Positions 24,801 to 37,374 are shown, counted from the stretch's first letter. The stretch: DNA of 64,000 bases from Pyrocephalus nanus (GCA_038380795.1 CM076270.1:12523001-12587000), one strand, 5' to 3'. Notes: a model not told the origin generated them from the letters alone. Numbers and translations: made by a program.

Positions 24801-27479
24801 CCAGTGCAGAGATCAGGGTGGCTGTTCTCTGGGAAGAGGGAGGTCAGGGCAGGCTCTATATGTGAACAGCTTGGTTAAGTGGGAGGCTCAGTCCGTGCTT
24901 GGGGAGAAGGGGTCCCACCAGTGTCAGGGCTGGAAAAACTCTGCTGCCAGAGCACAATTCCCTTTTGTCCATGGATTGACATTGGTTTTGAAAAAACACA
25001 GCCAAATGCCCATCTGTGGCTCACCTCACGTTTGCTCCTCACATGCTGGAGTAAAACGAAAACCATAATATCCAAAAAGCTCCTCCAAGGTGCAGAGACA
25101 GCTGAGCCACAGCTCTGTGGTGAGCTGCTGCTTAGTCCTGTGTTTAATAACCACCACCACGTCCCTCCTCAGTTTTAACGTTTCTTTAATTATTTTTTTC
25201 CCCAAATCACCTGCAGGTCTGCTCTGGGGCTCCTGCCTCAGCTTCCCTCAGCAAAATGCTGAGCAAACATCCACGCTCCTGTTCTGCAGCACAGCCCTGT
25301 GTGCCCATGTGCCAGTAAGAGCACCATTTCACCCTCCTGAGGGACACTGCCCAGGCTTCAAAGGCTGGAGAGGATGGCATGAAGAACCTACCCACATACC
25401 CACACATCCGCATACAAATTTACACCCACATGTGCTTGCCCTCCCTCAGATACTTGTTCCCTTCAGCCAAATGTCCCGTCACACAGACAAAAAGGACAGC
25501 CTGCATTTTGAGCCAGGTATTGAATGAAGCTGATCTGTGAGAGATGGTGAGGGTGTTTAAAGGCTTTGTTTATGATGTCTGCTCATGATAAGCCTCCAAG
25601 AAAGATGAAAGATGCCCTTTGGAAGCAAGAATAAGGCAGGAATGAATGCCAGCCTAAAATTACTACGGAAGCTGACACTACCTCTTCACATTCAGTGTGC
25701 GAAAAGCCTGTGTCCCACCTCATCTTGAAAGAAGCCTCTTGGATTATAAGTGTGACCGATAATGACTGGAGAGAATTCATGCCTCCTCCCGGTGAGCGCA
25801 CAAGCTGCCAGCAGGCATTGTCTTTCATGCTATCACTTTTCCCGAGAAGGCATAGGTTCACAAGATGTGAACATAAATCCATGCAGACAGCCCAGCTGAT
25901 GTGGAATATATGGTGGAGAACAGGAGCCCTGGTTACTGCAAGGTCTAGGAGCAAAGAAAGCCAGTGTTTGAGGCTATCACCTGACCAGGGAGAATAAAGC
26001 ACCACTTCTTGATTTATTTTGCTTTTTGATTTATAGTCACAGACTCTCAATGCAAAGCCTTCCATGCAACACACATGGGAAGTGTTTCTTCAGGGCTGAA
26101 ATTGTTTACTAGACTTACTACAATGAGCAGCAGGTTCTGAGTTTCCTCTTAGGCTCTCAAGGCTTTAAAGACATCACGGTTGGCAGGTATTTCACCTGGT
26201 ATCATTCTGAAACAAGAAAAATAGCTGAGGCCTCCAGGATTAACTGTCCTTTCTGTGAGAAACATTTGCCACTGTTCATACTTCTCTCCTCAACCTTTAT
26301 TTCTATCAAATGCCTGTGACCAAAGATCTTTGCTCTATCTGAAGTCAATTTTTTCCCATCAAACACAGATCATGCAACACTCTCTCACACATACAAATTT
26401 CATGCTGCTAGAAAATTAGTTTCCATATCAGCTGGGCAATGAGTTTTGCCAGTCCACTATACTATACTCTCTGGGATACAATGTGCTGTTCCCAGAGTGG
26501 AGTACAGTAAGGGATGATGCTTCCCTCCATCCTCCACCACAGAGCCCTGAGGAGCTCAGTTCCAGGAGATGGGTCCTCAGTTCTGGGAACCTCCCCAGCA
26601 TGTTCTCAGCCTAGTTTGCAGCATTCCCCAGCAAGAACCACTCCAGAGGCCAGGAAGGCATCATGGACCTTCTCATGGGATGTTCCTGGGGACCAGGAAC
26701 CTGCCTGCTGCCTTTGTAACAGCAGTGCTCAGAGACATCCTGTAGGCTTGGCACTGGCACCAGAGGGCTGGGAATTAGCTAAAAGTGCTCATTTTGTGAC
26801 CAGATTTTCTCCTAAAAAATAAAACACCTCCTGCCTGTTTGCAAGGGATATGGGACAGCTGTGACCCACATCTCTGGCCTGTGGTGGGACATTGCAGAGG
26901 GACAGGAAGTGACTCCACAGTCTTTCCCGTGCCATTCCAGCCACAGGCGACAGAAAGAAAATGTGGGGGGAACCCTCCTCTGTAAAATTTGCTTTGTTTG
27001 ACCAAGGAGAAAACCAGTGCAAGCAGAAGAACTGCATGGCAGCATGGGACCTTGCACTCAGCATGGGAGTCAGGCTGGGAAGCCCAAATCCTTGCACACA
27101 AGCCCAGCACAAACCCTGGTGGCAGTTTTCCTGCTGCACTAAACAGCACCCTGAACCAATCTCCACAGGGAGAGCCCATGACAAAACATTGTGGTCAGGA
27201 TTGGGCTTGCCCAGCGAGGTTACCCCAGGTTTCTGCACTTCACCCTGTCAATCCACACAGGGAATTGGAATGGCAAAGATTTATATTTATCCCCAGCTAT
27301 GGAAAAAAAAGTATATCTGCCACCACCAAATCTCCCCCATTTGTTGCAGAAGTTCAAAGGGCTGGAAGGCAATAAGGAGCCTGGTTTTATTAGCATTGTT
27401 GGGCATGGCTGCTGGCGGCTCTGAGCTCTTTGAAGGTCGTGGGAGACACTGGAGATGAGCAGCAGACAGAAGCTACGTG

Positions 27480-27970
27480 CTTTGGATACAATACCTTAGT
27501 TCTTCTTTCATCCAAAAAAGAAATTATTAAAGATTTGCTTTAAAGGGACATTTTCCTCTGACTGCCATTGATACTTCCAGCTGTAGAAATATCAGCATAT
27601 TTCCAATGCTTGTTTGTTATGGCAGTTTGCAAGGAGAAGTAACCATTGCTTGATTATTTCCAAGGCAGCACTGAAATTGAATTAATAATATATGAAAATA
27701 TAAAAAGAAAACTACAAGCAAATGGTTTGAACTTCTGCAGTATTTGTGGCTGATAATGATAATGTTCAACTGGTGAGACACTATCCTAATGACACACTCA
27801 CGGAAAATTAAAAGGAATATTTTCTTACAGCTAATTGCTGAGCCTGTATGCTGTGTAACACAAAGTACATTCTAAATAAATCATCATTTGATCTTGAAAG
27901 TTATGCAACAAAACTCTTCAATTGCGTTTTCTCGTCATCAAAAGAATTTTGGAATTACAGGGGAGAATTA
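27480..27970. promoter_or_regulatory. AT-rich block, candidate conserved non-coding element
   Basis: About 490 bases rich in homeodomain-like cores (gaattaataat, gctaattgctg, ggaattacagg) and other short AT motifs, with no repeat similarity and no long open frame. It lies in intergenic DNA downstream of XXYLT1. The texture resembles deeply conserved enhancers, but conservation cannot be tested here. Confidence 0.3.
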
Positions 27971-30900
27971 ATTTTTTTGTCTCTGAGAACATGGAAAAGC
28001 AGAGGCATGCCCTGACAAGCCAGTTATCTGTATGCTTTGCCATCTGTGATGATCTGGGGATGTTTCCCTGCTCAGACATTTCCTTGTGTGCGAAGTGAGG
28101 GCTCAGAGTAGGGGTGATGGACTGGGCAGAGAAGCTGCCAACGCTGGAATCCCACCAGTGCTGCTGACCAGCCTGCACTGCACAGCAGTCCCTGCGTTGG
28201 ACATGCTCCAGAGGCTGGGCAGTGGAAAGCAAAGTAGCCTTTGGCATTGCCCTTAGCCCAGATCCATTCACCCCCTGGAGCTCAACATTTCTCCAAAACC
28301 AATGAGGAGGGTGCAGCTCCCTGTGCCCCTGCCTCAGGGAGGCTCATGTGGGCGAGGGGCAGCATTCCCTCCTGACAGTGCCCATGACTGGACAGTGTCC
28401 TGACTGCACCCATCCCACTACTCCTGAACACTGCGTGTGCAACCTAGGCAATGGATCACTCCTATGCTGCAGACATCAGAATTCACTGATTTATCTTTTT
28501 CAGCACAATTTATCATTTCAGCATAAATGCTATCTCACCTAGTGTTGCAGCTCTGTTTGTGCCATCCCAGGCAGGTGTTGCAGAGCAAAGGCTCCCCTCT
28601 TCTGGGGTCGGCACCTGGCCCCTCCCCTGCCAAGCTGAGCCTCTTGGTTTTACATGACAGCTTCTTCCACAATGCACCATGTATTTTTTTTTACAGAGAT
28701 GGTTAAAAATATCACAGTTCAATCTTCCTTACACGAAAGACTGTGACATCTGAGGGAAAAATCAGAAAAAAACCTAATGAACTTGCCTCTAACTAAAACT
28801 GGACAGCAGCAGGGCACACTGCTCTGCCAGGGGACCTCCTTTACAACACTACACAGCCTCAAAGCCACCAGCTCATGTAAGCAAAATGAATGGGTCATCT
28901 GTGCTCCCCACACCTGGGATTTGGAAAAATTAGTGTGCATTTTACTGTGTTTTGCAGTCTGAGCCAAGATGGTGTGTAGGAAGAACCTTGAGAGGTCAGT
29001 GCATGCTCACGTGGTGGGCAGTGTGCCAGTGGGCAACCCTGGTGAGGGTTGTGGGACCCCAGGACACCACAGCTTACAGCTGCAGAGGGTGCCTGCAGCA
29101 TGGGCCCCATGGGACAAATGTCATCCCTGGGCATGTGTGGCCACAAGTGTCCCCTCCCTCAGCCCAGCCCTGCTAAGGCCACAGCACTGATTTAGTTCTG
29201 GTTGGGTCTGCGCCTGCTCTTGCAGTACCAGAAGGTTGCTATTCTACAACCAGCTATAAAGGGCTCGAGTACTCGGACAGTATCTACTATGGTTTTCAGG
29301 CAATGGATCCACAAAAAGCAAAGTTATTTCAAGAAGGATAAATGTAGCCCAGGCCATTATATTTAATTCATGTCTGCCCACGGCCTTCCTGCTCTGCTGA
29401 GTGTGGTGGCACTTCAAACTCCATGTCTTGTCCTAGATGTGACTTTAGGGGAAGGAGGACTTTGCTTTCTAGTGTTGCTGCTCTGCCAGGAGGAATTCTG
29501 ACTGCAGGAGGTGTCCCCAGAACATGTTCTGACACCCTCCAATGCTGCCCCAGGTATTCATGTGCACCCTACCAAGTGCTGTAACAGGTATATCCCCAGA
29601 ATCCTGCACTACATCCTTCCCAGGCTGCATTTGAATCTCTGGGTTCCTGCTGAACTGCCCATCCCTCTAGAGCAGGGTGAGCATTGCTCCATCATGTCAT
29701 GTGAGTGACATGAAAATGAAATAGGAAAAAGGATCCACAGCACCCCAGGACACCTGGCTCCCAGGTCAGCCTCTCATCCCCTCTAGTCTGGGGCATTTGG
29801 GACTGACAGCTGAAAGGACAGCCAGAAAACCTTGAAATACCTCCAGGGCCCATGCTGGACAGTGTTGGACAGCCTCTGCTTCTTTTTACTGTGTAGAATC
29901 AGGACAATGTGGTCCCTTCACAGGGAGGCTTGGCTGAGCACAGGCCACAGAAACTCAACATGCAGGAGGAGCTGCAGAACTGAAAACACCAGTAACTTCA
30001 CACTGGAGACTACAGAGTAATTTTTAAGGATTTGTATGTGACACTACCAGTCCCCACTAGTCTGCCTGATGCTCCTGACCAAATCTAGCTGACACATTCA
30101 TTAAGAACCTGGTACTCTTTTTATGACAAATGTATCACTGCCCTGGCACTTCCTACTTAGCTCATCATTATTTAAAAGCTTCCCATATTTGATTATTTGA
30201 TAATCCATCCTACTACACACAGCTCTTAAGGGAAGGAGAAGATGAAACACTGTGATTTTATATCCTCCTTGTTCTTTGCTGGTAAAACTTCGCCAGAGCA
30301 ATGACTGGTGAAAGAAATTTAGTGGCATCTGCTGAAAAATTCTTGAGGTTTACAAGTAAGTGACTCATGATAGGATATTTAATTACATTTGCTTTAATAA
30401 TACTGACTTCTTGTATTTCTTATTCTTGCAGCATCTGCTGCTTTGAAAATGTGAAACACTGGTGTGTCAGCACAGGCATGGCCTCCACTTTCTCTTCCAT
30501 CATATGGAATTTTCTTCTAGATCTGCATCTTTTCCAGGCCAAACATTTTAGACCTGTAAAATTTACTATGCAGTTTCTCATCATTTTGCCCAACTTGGGT
30601 GTCAAGATGCTAGCTTGGAGTGCCTTTGAACACTGGCACAGAACTATCATCCTCCTTGCCTTCTGCATAGGCATTACGGTTAATTCCTATTATTTCACTG
30701 GAATACACTCCAGCCCTGCTGGACTCCAGGTATTGCTGTTTCCCTTCTGTGGAGAGCAGTGGTTTACAATGCCAGGACATCTTCTCCAATTACCAAATAA
30801 AAATTGCTGCTGGACACCTTTGCCTTTTCTGTAGCAGTGAGAGTTTCCCAAACCACTGAGCTGAGATCCTGCACAATTGCAAAATTTCGTTTGTTCCCAG

Positions 30901-32396
30901 GAGACAGTGCGAACATTGCTGATTCTCCTCAACTGCACCGTCCTTGTCCATAACCTGAAGGCTGTTTTAATCCCTGGGGATGATTCCCCACAGCTGATGC
31001 ACAACACTCTGCCCAGCACAGCCTCTGCTCCAGCTCCAGTGGGCTGAAGGAGTGGAGTTCGAGGATGGTTTCAAGGCTGTAGCTGTGGCTCTGTAAGTGC
31101 AGCCTGCAGGGATACACAGTCAGGCAGAGCATAGCCTGGCATTTCAGCCCTGTGGTGCATGTGCCTGCTCTGCACTGGCAGTTCTCCTGTCCTGTGCCCA
31201 TGGAACAGCTGCTGCAGTGGGAGCCCCATGAGCAGCAAGTGGAGGGAAATCCCACTCTGGTCCCCCCTGCATGTGGGCGCTTGGTTTCAGCAAGGTGAGG
31301 AACTGTGACACCTCCCAGATCACCTTCCTGCTCTCCACTGCTCTTCCCCATACCTTCGGATTATGCCTTTCTGCACCTGCACTACCCAGCATCTATCAAT
31401 GATGAATTTTGTTCCCATTTTACTACCTACTGCTCTATATCAGCCACATTTTCTGCAGTTCTTCACATTGGCTCTACATTCCCCTCTCCTGAACAGCTCA
31501 GCATCAGTGGCAGGTTCTGCCATGTCACTATTATCCCCTATTTTCCAGATAATGGTTTTTGAGTGTAGGACCATAGGGCCTGTCAGCTCAGCTGAGCATC
31601 CTTTACCTGGACAGCTCTCCAAGCCCCCATTCCTGAGGCTGAGGGGCTCAGTCTCACATGCCATTCATTTTTAATGCTATTGCTGCTGGTGTCTTTAAGC
31701 ACTCTGTATAAAACTTCCCTCTCCTTTGAGCTTGGCAGATTATGCTGGAAGGGCACATCTTTGCTGTGTTCCCAAGGTAGCCAGAGAAGTCCTCCAGCAC
31801 AGAAAAAAAAATGAGTCTGAAAGGAAGAAGCATGCAGGGAAAAAAATACACCTTTTCTTTCTGACAGACTGCCCAGACCCCCATGTGCCATAGGGCATCT
31901 GTAAGCAATTTATTCCCTAAACTGATACTGTCCTTAGGACCTGAAAGTGTCTGTTTATCCTGATCAGCTCCAAGGAGGGGATGTGTTGTGACAAAGGCCC
32001 CAAACCTTTTGACATCTGCAAAATGCACTAAGAGAAAGACATCTGTAGGTGATAAATGGAGACACTCCATGAAGTGCCTTCTGTGAACAGGTCTCTGCCT
32101 GCAGCCCATGTGTCCTAGTTTAAATGAGACAAGGGTCTTTTGCTGAGGATGGATTAGGAGAAAAAGACCCAAACTTCTCTTTCTAAGCAATTATAAATCC
32201 GAAATTAGGAGGCTCCGATTGAAGGAAAACAAATTAATGAACAGGGAAAATAACAGCCCTTTATTAAAAGGTATGTGTGTATTAACAGGAACACGGAAAA
32301 AACCCCCAAGTAAAACAACCAAGCAATACTCCTATACCCACCAATAATCCCCTTCAAGAACAGAACCGATAAACCAGCAAAAGGAAAATTAAATAG

Positions 32397-32570
32397 TTCA
32401 ATTTTTTGCACCCTTTGGTGCAGTTCCAACCACAGTCAGCAGGGGGTGCCGTCAGGTCACAGGAGATGCAAAACTTGTAATGTCCTGTACCATTCACCAG
32501 GAGGCGCTGTTGGGTCACTGGAGGTGCAGAACTTGTAGTGTCCAGTGCCCATCACCAGGCAGTGCTGTGA
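32397..32570. repeat. 58-bp tandem repeat inside the LTR (2 clear copies, 1 weak)
   Basis: Clear copies begin with ggtcac at 32455 and 32513, giving a 58-bp period. Both carry ggag(a/g)tgca(a/g)aacttgta, then a caccagg(a/c) block and a (c/t)gctgt end. A weaker copy before 32455 retains the accacagtcagcaggggg-type end. The repeat lies in what would be U3 of the minus-oriented LTR, where enhancer repeats are common in retroviral LTRs. Confidence 0.75.
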
Positions 32571-32645
32571 GATCCTTGGTTGCCACCAGGTGGGTTGGGG
32601 GGAAGGGGAAAAAAGCAACACCCCCCAGGGTATATCGGAGAAAAC

Positions 32646-32745
32646 AAACAAACAAACAAACAAAAAAAACCCCTCGATTCCCCTTCCCTTCCCACACTGG
32701 AAAAAAAAGGGGTGGGGGGGGGGGAAGGGGGAAGAAAAAAACAGC
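32646..32745. repeat. CAAA microsatellite followed by a purine/G-rich tract
   Basis: Four to five copies of acaa-type repeats at about 32646-32664 run into an A tract. After that comes an A-then-G tract (about 32700-32740) with a run of 12 G. It lies inside the solo LTR and is low complexity. The G runs could form a quadruplex on the plus strand. Confidence 0.7.
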
Positions 32746-33191
32746 AATAAAACAGAGAGTTCTCCGAATGGAAGAAAACTCACGAACTTCAGCTGGTTAG
32801 GGTTTGCTTTAAGCAGGGCCTGCAGCCAGCAACAGCTGAGCAGAGAACAGCAGCAAACTCCCCTCCTACAGGAAAGAAAAGAACCAGGCAGTGTCTGCAG
32901 CTCACAGCAGGTCCCAAGCCCCACCGGCCCCTCCTCCCAGCCTGCATGCCAGCCACACAGTAGCCCCCCCCCCCTCCCCCCCGAACTCCTCCCCCTTTGT
33001 TGCCCAGGAGACAAGAGAAAAAAGTAAAGTGCAAGTCCTTATCTGCCTTGTCTCCTAGGAGACTAATGTCCGGCCATCAGCCATGGAGCTAGGTCTTTTG
33101 TAATCTGAAGTGCTTATCTTGACATCCAGGGGGGAAGGGAGAAAATTCTTCACCTGGCTACGAGAGCTAGCTAAAACCACGACACCAGACA

Positions 33192-36100
33192 CCATAGCTT
33201 GCACAGCTTTAGGATTGTCACCAGCAGGGTCATAAATTGCTGCTAAACAACGGCTGAGTAGGAGCAGGAGGAGAAGCTGGCACTGGGGCTCTGCTGGTGA
33301 AGGCTGGCACTGAGGACAAGTGCCTTGCCAGGGCTGCAGGACATGAAATCATCAGGAACAAGCCAGGAGAAAGAGCTTGAAGGTGGTCATCTGTTCAGAA
33401 GGGAATTAGAGTCCAAGGGTGTGGTTTCCTACCTGCCACAACGGCAACATCTGCCCCAGGAAAACCACATCTGACTCTCAGAACACCCCAGGACAGACAC
33501 ATCTGGCTCTCAGGAATGCCCTGCAAACTGGTGAGCATTGCCTCCTGGAGGCAGCTCATTCTGGCAGCTCGACTCTGCTTTGTTTCAGCTTTTTCTTCAG
33601 ATAGGCAAATTGTCTAAATTAACACTGAGGCAGGTACAATACAGCTCATTCCTATGAAATACTGCAGGAAGGTAATTTGCTCCAAGTGCTCCCCCTGGTT
33701 AGCTGCTGATTAGTGAATAAATAATTTCCAAAGGAGAACTGCACAAAGTGAACCCTGACAGCACTGAAAGGCTAACAAGACTGGGCAGCAATTTCTTTGC
33801 AATTAGCAATTATAGCCACAGAGGCTCGTGATGGTCAGAGACAGAGCTACTAAAAAGCTGGCTGAAATATTGGTGCTGGGGAATACGTCCCTCCATGGTT
33901 GCGCAAAGCTTTTGAGGAAAAGCTCAAAAAACGCAGCAACCTAATAAAAATCTGCATTAAAAGGAAAAGCCAGCAGTTGCCCACCTGTGTCCCAGGCTTA
34001 CTGCTCTTTTCTTTTTTTTCCCCCTTTCTCTGTCCATTGTGGCAGATTTCACACTGCCCATGGCTCTGCTGAGGCAGAGGGGTGGTTCTGGCACCCGCCT
34101 GCTGTGCTGCTGCTGCCAGGCATTTCTCAGCAAAGGCAAAATAATAGGCTTTTTATTTTTTTTCTGATTTGTTTTGTTTCGCAAAGTCAGGAACTCCATC
34201 TTAGCGCTGAAGTCCGTTAAGGTTTGTGTTATTCTTGGCACACTGACCGAAGTGCGCTGGGTATGAATAGCAGAGAGCTGAAAAGTAAATATTGTATCCT
34301 CTGGGATCAGCAGAGAGGGAGGGTGGTGATATTGCTTAATGGAGCACCCCAGAGCCTGTTTGGGTTAGGCTTATAGTAATTGCTCCCTAGGTGAGTTTAT
34401 ACCAACAATTGATCATTTCAAATGGGAAAGAAGTACAAATGAGTAAGAGAATAAACACTGATGGTGTTATGAAATGCAGGAGAGGAAAGCAAAAATCATA
34501 GGCAGCTCCAGCACGGTGGATGGAAAATCAGGGTTACAGTTTCTTCTATACACAATTTCTCATAAATGCTGAATGATATAAGAAATTGAATTTTCTCCTA
34601 AAGCTCAAGCTTTACAGAGCTGCTTTCTGCAGCCTGATCTTTTACAAAGAGTTCAAGGAGATCCCTTTGCCCTCCCATCATCTCCTTCTCCATCCTGGAA
34701 AACATGGGGCTCTTGACATGAATAGCCATGTGAGCCAGTGGCTGAAAGGACAAGGAGCAGGAAGCCAAAAGGCGTGATGGAGGAGCTCTGGGCTGAGTAA
34801 CTTTAGTGTAAAGCCCGCTATGCCCTTCCACGGGTCCTGGCTTGGGCCACAGCAACTCTCCCAGGGCTGCCTTTAGCCTGCCACATCTCCAGAGGGGCTC
34901 CAATCAACCCATAACCAGGCTCTGGAGTCTGCAAATGCCCTTTCTTAGGCAGGGGACAACTGCTGGCCTAAGGACATGATGCCAGCCCCCTGGGGACCAG
35001 GAGCTGCCTGTCAGTCCCAGTGCTGCTGCTGCAGGGTCACCGCAGCAAACCCCCAGTGCCCACGGGCAAACTGGTGCTGCTTAATGCTTTCTGGGCACCC
35101 CTCATTGTGCCTGTGCTGGCAGCTCCTGGTGCTGGCTGTCATGGCCCCAGGCCATCATCACAGGGATCAGGAGGGGATGCTCAGGTCTGACCTTTTGCAG
35201 CTGGAGCAGCATCTGCCTGAGGACAGCAGGAGGGTACTGGAGAGCAAGGAAAGATGGGGATGGAAAGTCCCTATTTTTCCAGGAATTACTGAAGGAAAGG
35301 CATGGCCCAGCAGTCACCAGCTGGCTGGGCATTTAGTGCAGGAACTGCTTGGGGGGGGTGAAGGCTCCTGAGCAGGCGGTGCCCTCAGGGATGCTGCCAC
35401 TCTGGCCAAGCACAGCAGTCTCTGCTTTTGCCCCAAAGTGGCCCCTGTGGCAGCACCCTCCGAAAAGGCTGAGCTGGCAGCCCCAGGCTGCCACGGGCGG
35501 TTTCTGCAGCTGAGCTCATTAGTGCCTGCAATCAGCAGGGCATGAAGGGGAGGTAATTACACAGGCAGCACAGCTCTGGCTACGTGCAGCGTCTATATAT
35601 AGCACCGTGCGGGTCCCTTCTGCCTTCGGTGCTTAGTCATGGCCCCGGGGAACGAGTGGGTCTGGATGGGGCAGGCACTGTTGTGTGGGAGCTGTGCCAC
35701 TGGGCTGTCTGTGGTGCCTGGGGAAAACCATCTAAACTGAATTAAATGTTTCACTTAACTATGTTTTTCCTAGCTGAAAAAATGCAGTGAGTTTCCAAGT
35801 GGACTGCCATTTTGAACAAAATGAAAATTTGAGGGTTTTTTTTGAAAAATACCTCAACAAAAGTTTTCGGCCTGGGGCTAGAGTGGTCACATATAGGTGT
35901 ACCCCCTTCACAGCCCCTGGAACCCCACAGAGAGGGAATGACATCCCTCTCTGTGGGCATCTCAACACCTGGTCCAGTTCCAGGAGTGGCTGTGGAGCAG
36001 GGGAGCACCTGGCCCCATTCAGCCCTGGCTACCAAGGTGTCACCATGTGGCACCCACTGTGGTGCTTTTGGGCCAGCCCCGACATCCACAGCCACCCCAG

Positions 36101-37349
36101 AGCTGCTCAGCCAGTGGTAAAACCTTGTTTACCCATCACCCCACCACTCCTCAGTGCTGGTGATACAAGCCACCTGGCCTGTACTTCCAGCATGGCCATT
36201 TCCAAGCTTATGGCAAGGTCCTGCCCTGGCATGTGAGGCCCCATGTGTCACTGGTGCCACCCATGTGCCGTGACCAGCAAGCGCAGGGATGAGTCCTCGC
36301 AGCAGCATCCCAGGCATGGCAGGGACTGTGCATATGGGGCTCTCTAGGAGCTGCTCAGGGCATTTGCAGGGGCCCCTGGACATGTCAGGATCGTGACAAA
36401 GCGCCAGTGCCAACTATGGGAGTGTGAAACTGCCCACCAAGCACAGGGCACTAGTATGGCACTAGCAAGACAGAGGGGAGGTGGGCAGCTCCTGGCCATG
36501 CAACATGGAAACATCCCTACCCAGCTCACTCGCTTCTCACTTGCTCACAGCAAGGCCAGATCACCTTGTTTTTTGGTGAAAATGTGACTCTAAAACAACA
36601 GGCCACTGCTTCTTTCCCTCACCTTGAATCCCCTCTTTGTTGTTCCTTCCCCAGGGATGTGAAAATACTCAAAGCGGAGCTTTTGTGCTATTTGGAAATG
36701 GATTGGTTCAGCACATTAGAGAGGGCAGGGTCGGGCTGCAGCCCTACCACAGCCTGATGTCTCTGCACATGAGTTCCAGGGAGGAGAGCCTCTCCCTCAG
36801 TAATAATAAGTCCATTCACGGGCACCGGGGAAGGAGCGCAGGACACTCCTGCCAGACATGGTACGCACCATTATTAAGCCAATTAGGTCCCCATCCCTCT
36901 CTCTTGCACATGCTCATCACAGATGCACACACTGACACACACAGGCACATGCTGGTTAGGTGTAAAAGCCAGGCTGGAGGGGGGTTATTGTGCTGTGCAG
37001 CTCCCTGACAGAGACCTGTGCAGGAGCTCACACCTGCTGGCTGGGCTCACCGAGGCAACATTTACTTAGGGAACAGCGTGCTCATGCCTGAAGCTCACTC
37101 ATTCACAGCACAGGCAGTTCCCAGCTCCTTCCAAACCAACCCCAGCTATGGTGGTGATGATCTTTAAAAATCCAGCTTGTATGCCAGCCAGTTTATTTGC
37201 ATCACTCACGTGGAACAGATGTGGCATAAGCTATGTGGGGCAGAACATTCAACTGCCCAGCAGATACACATCAGCTACTTTTCAATCATGATAAAAGCAG
37301 GAAATCTCCTATTGCACAGGACTTAGTTGTGCCACAAAAAACAGCCGAG
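33192..37349. other. Intergenic DNA between LTR and XXYLT1 3' end
   Basis: No coding gene is supported. It includes AT-rich unique sequence near 33.6-34.6 kb and the TATA-like site at 35.59 kb. A third possible polyadenylation signal for XXYLT1 (AATAAA on minus) lies at 37192-37197, which would lengthen the 3'UTR if used. Confidence 0.6.
35594..35601 (+). promoter_or_regulatory. TATA-box promoter-like site
   Basis: TATATATA sits in a GC-rich context (gcgtctatatatagcaccg) with a TAATTA homeodomain-type core about 40 bases upstream (aggtaattacacagg). Transcription would be expected near 35625. The first ATG afterwards is 35639 and opens a 33-codon frame closed by TGA at 35740. The spacing is right for a core promoter, but there is no proof of transcription. 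It lies about 1.8 kb beyond the XXYLT1 3' end, on the opposite strand. Confidence 0.3.
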
Positions 37350-37368
37350 CAGGTCTGACATCTGCAGC

Positions 37369-37374
37369 TTTATT
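37369..37374 (-). terminator. Candidate XXYLT1 polyadenylation signal, distal
   Basis: Plus-strand tttatt reads AATAAA on the XXYLT1 strand. About 30 bases further along the transcript is CTGTTTTTTGTGG, a good downstream U/GU-rich element. Signal plus downstream element makes this the best-formed cleavage site after the stop codon. Cleavage would fall near 37350. Confidence 0.5.

Larger units (their letters stand above)
16711..32110. other. Intergenic DNA with candidate regulatory blocks
   Basis: No gene is supported. It contains the degraded CR1 near 19.0 kb, the minisatellite at 21.23 kb, the CpG-clustered block at 21.66-22.16 kb and the AT-rich block at 27.48-27.97 kb. It also has a 155-codon hydrophobic open frame at 30367-30834 with no recognised homolog. 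The remainder shows nothing I can name. Confidence 0.65.
32111..33184 (-). mobile_element. ERV solo LTR, minus orientation
   Basis: The element starts TGTCCTAGTTTAAA at 32111 and ends TAAAACCACGACA at 33184. The ends are imperfect inverted repeats (TGTCCTAGTTT against TGTCGTGGTTTTA on the other strand), typical of bird ERVL/ERVK-type LTRs. The orientation is minus: on that strand the U3 start is TGTCGTGGTTTTAGC and a polyadenylation signal AATAAAGGG occurs near 32263, close to the U5 end. Neither flank shows a primer-binding site or polypurine tract, so it looks like a solo LTR. The right edge could instead be 33191. Flanking bases are then CCATG (left) and CCATA (right), a 4-of-5 target duplication match. 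The LTR contains a 58-bp tandem repeat, a CAAA run and long G and C runs. There is no retroviral coding sequence. Confidence 0.8.

Noticed and set aside
32457..33014. 185-codon minus-strand open frame within the LTR
   Set aside because: It crosses the tandem repeat and homopolymer G/C runs and has repetitive, low-complexity content. It is not a retroviral gene.
1..37000. FAM43A, LSG1 or another neighbour gene downstream of XXYLT1
   Set aside because: None of the open frames resembles these proteins. FAM43A is a single-exon gene and would have been obvious.
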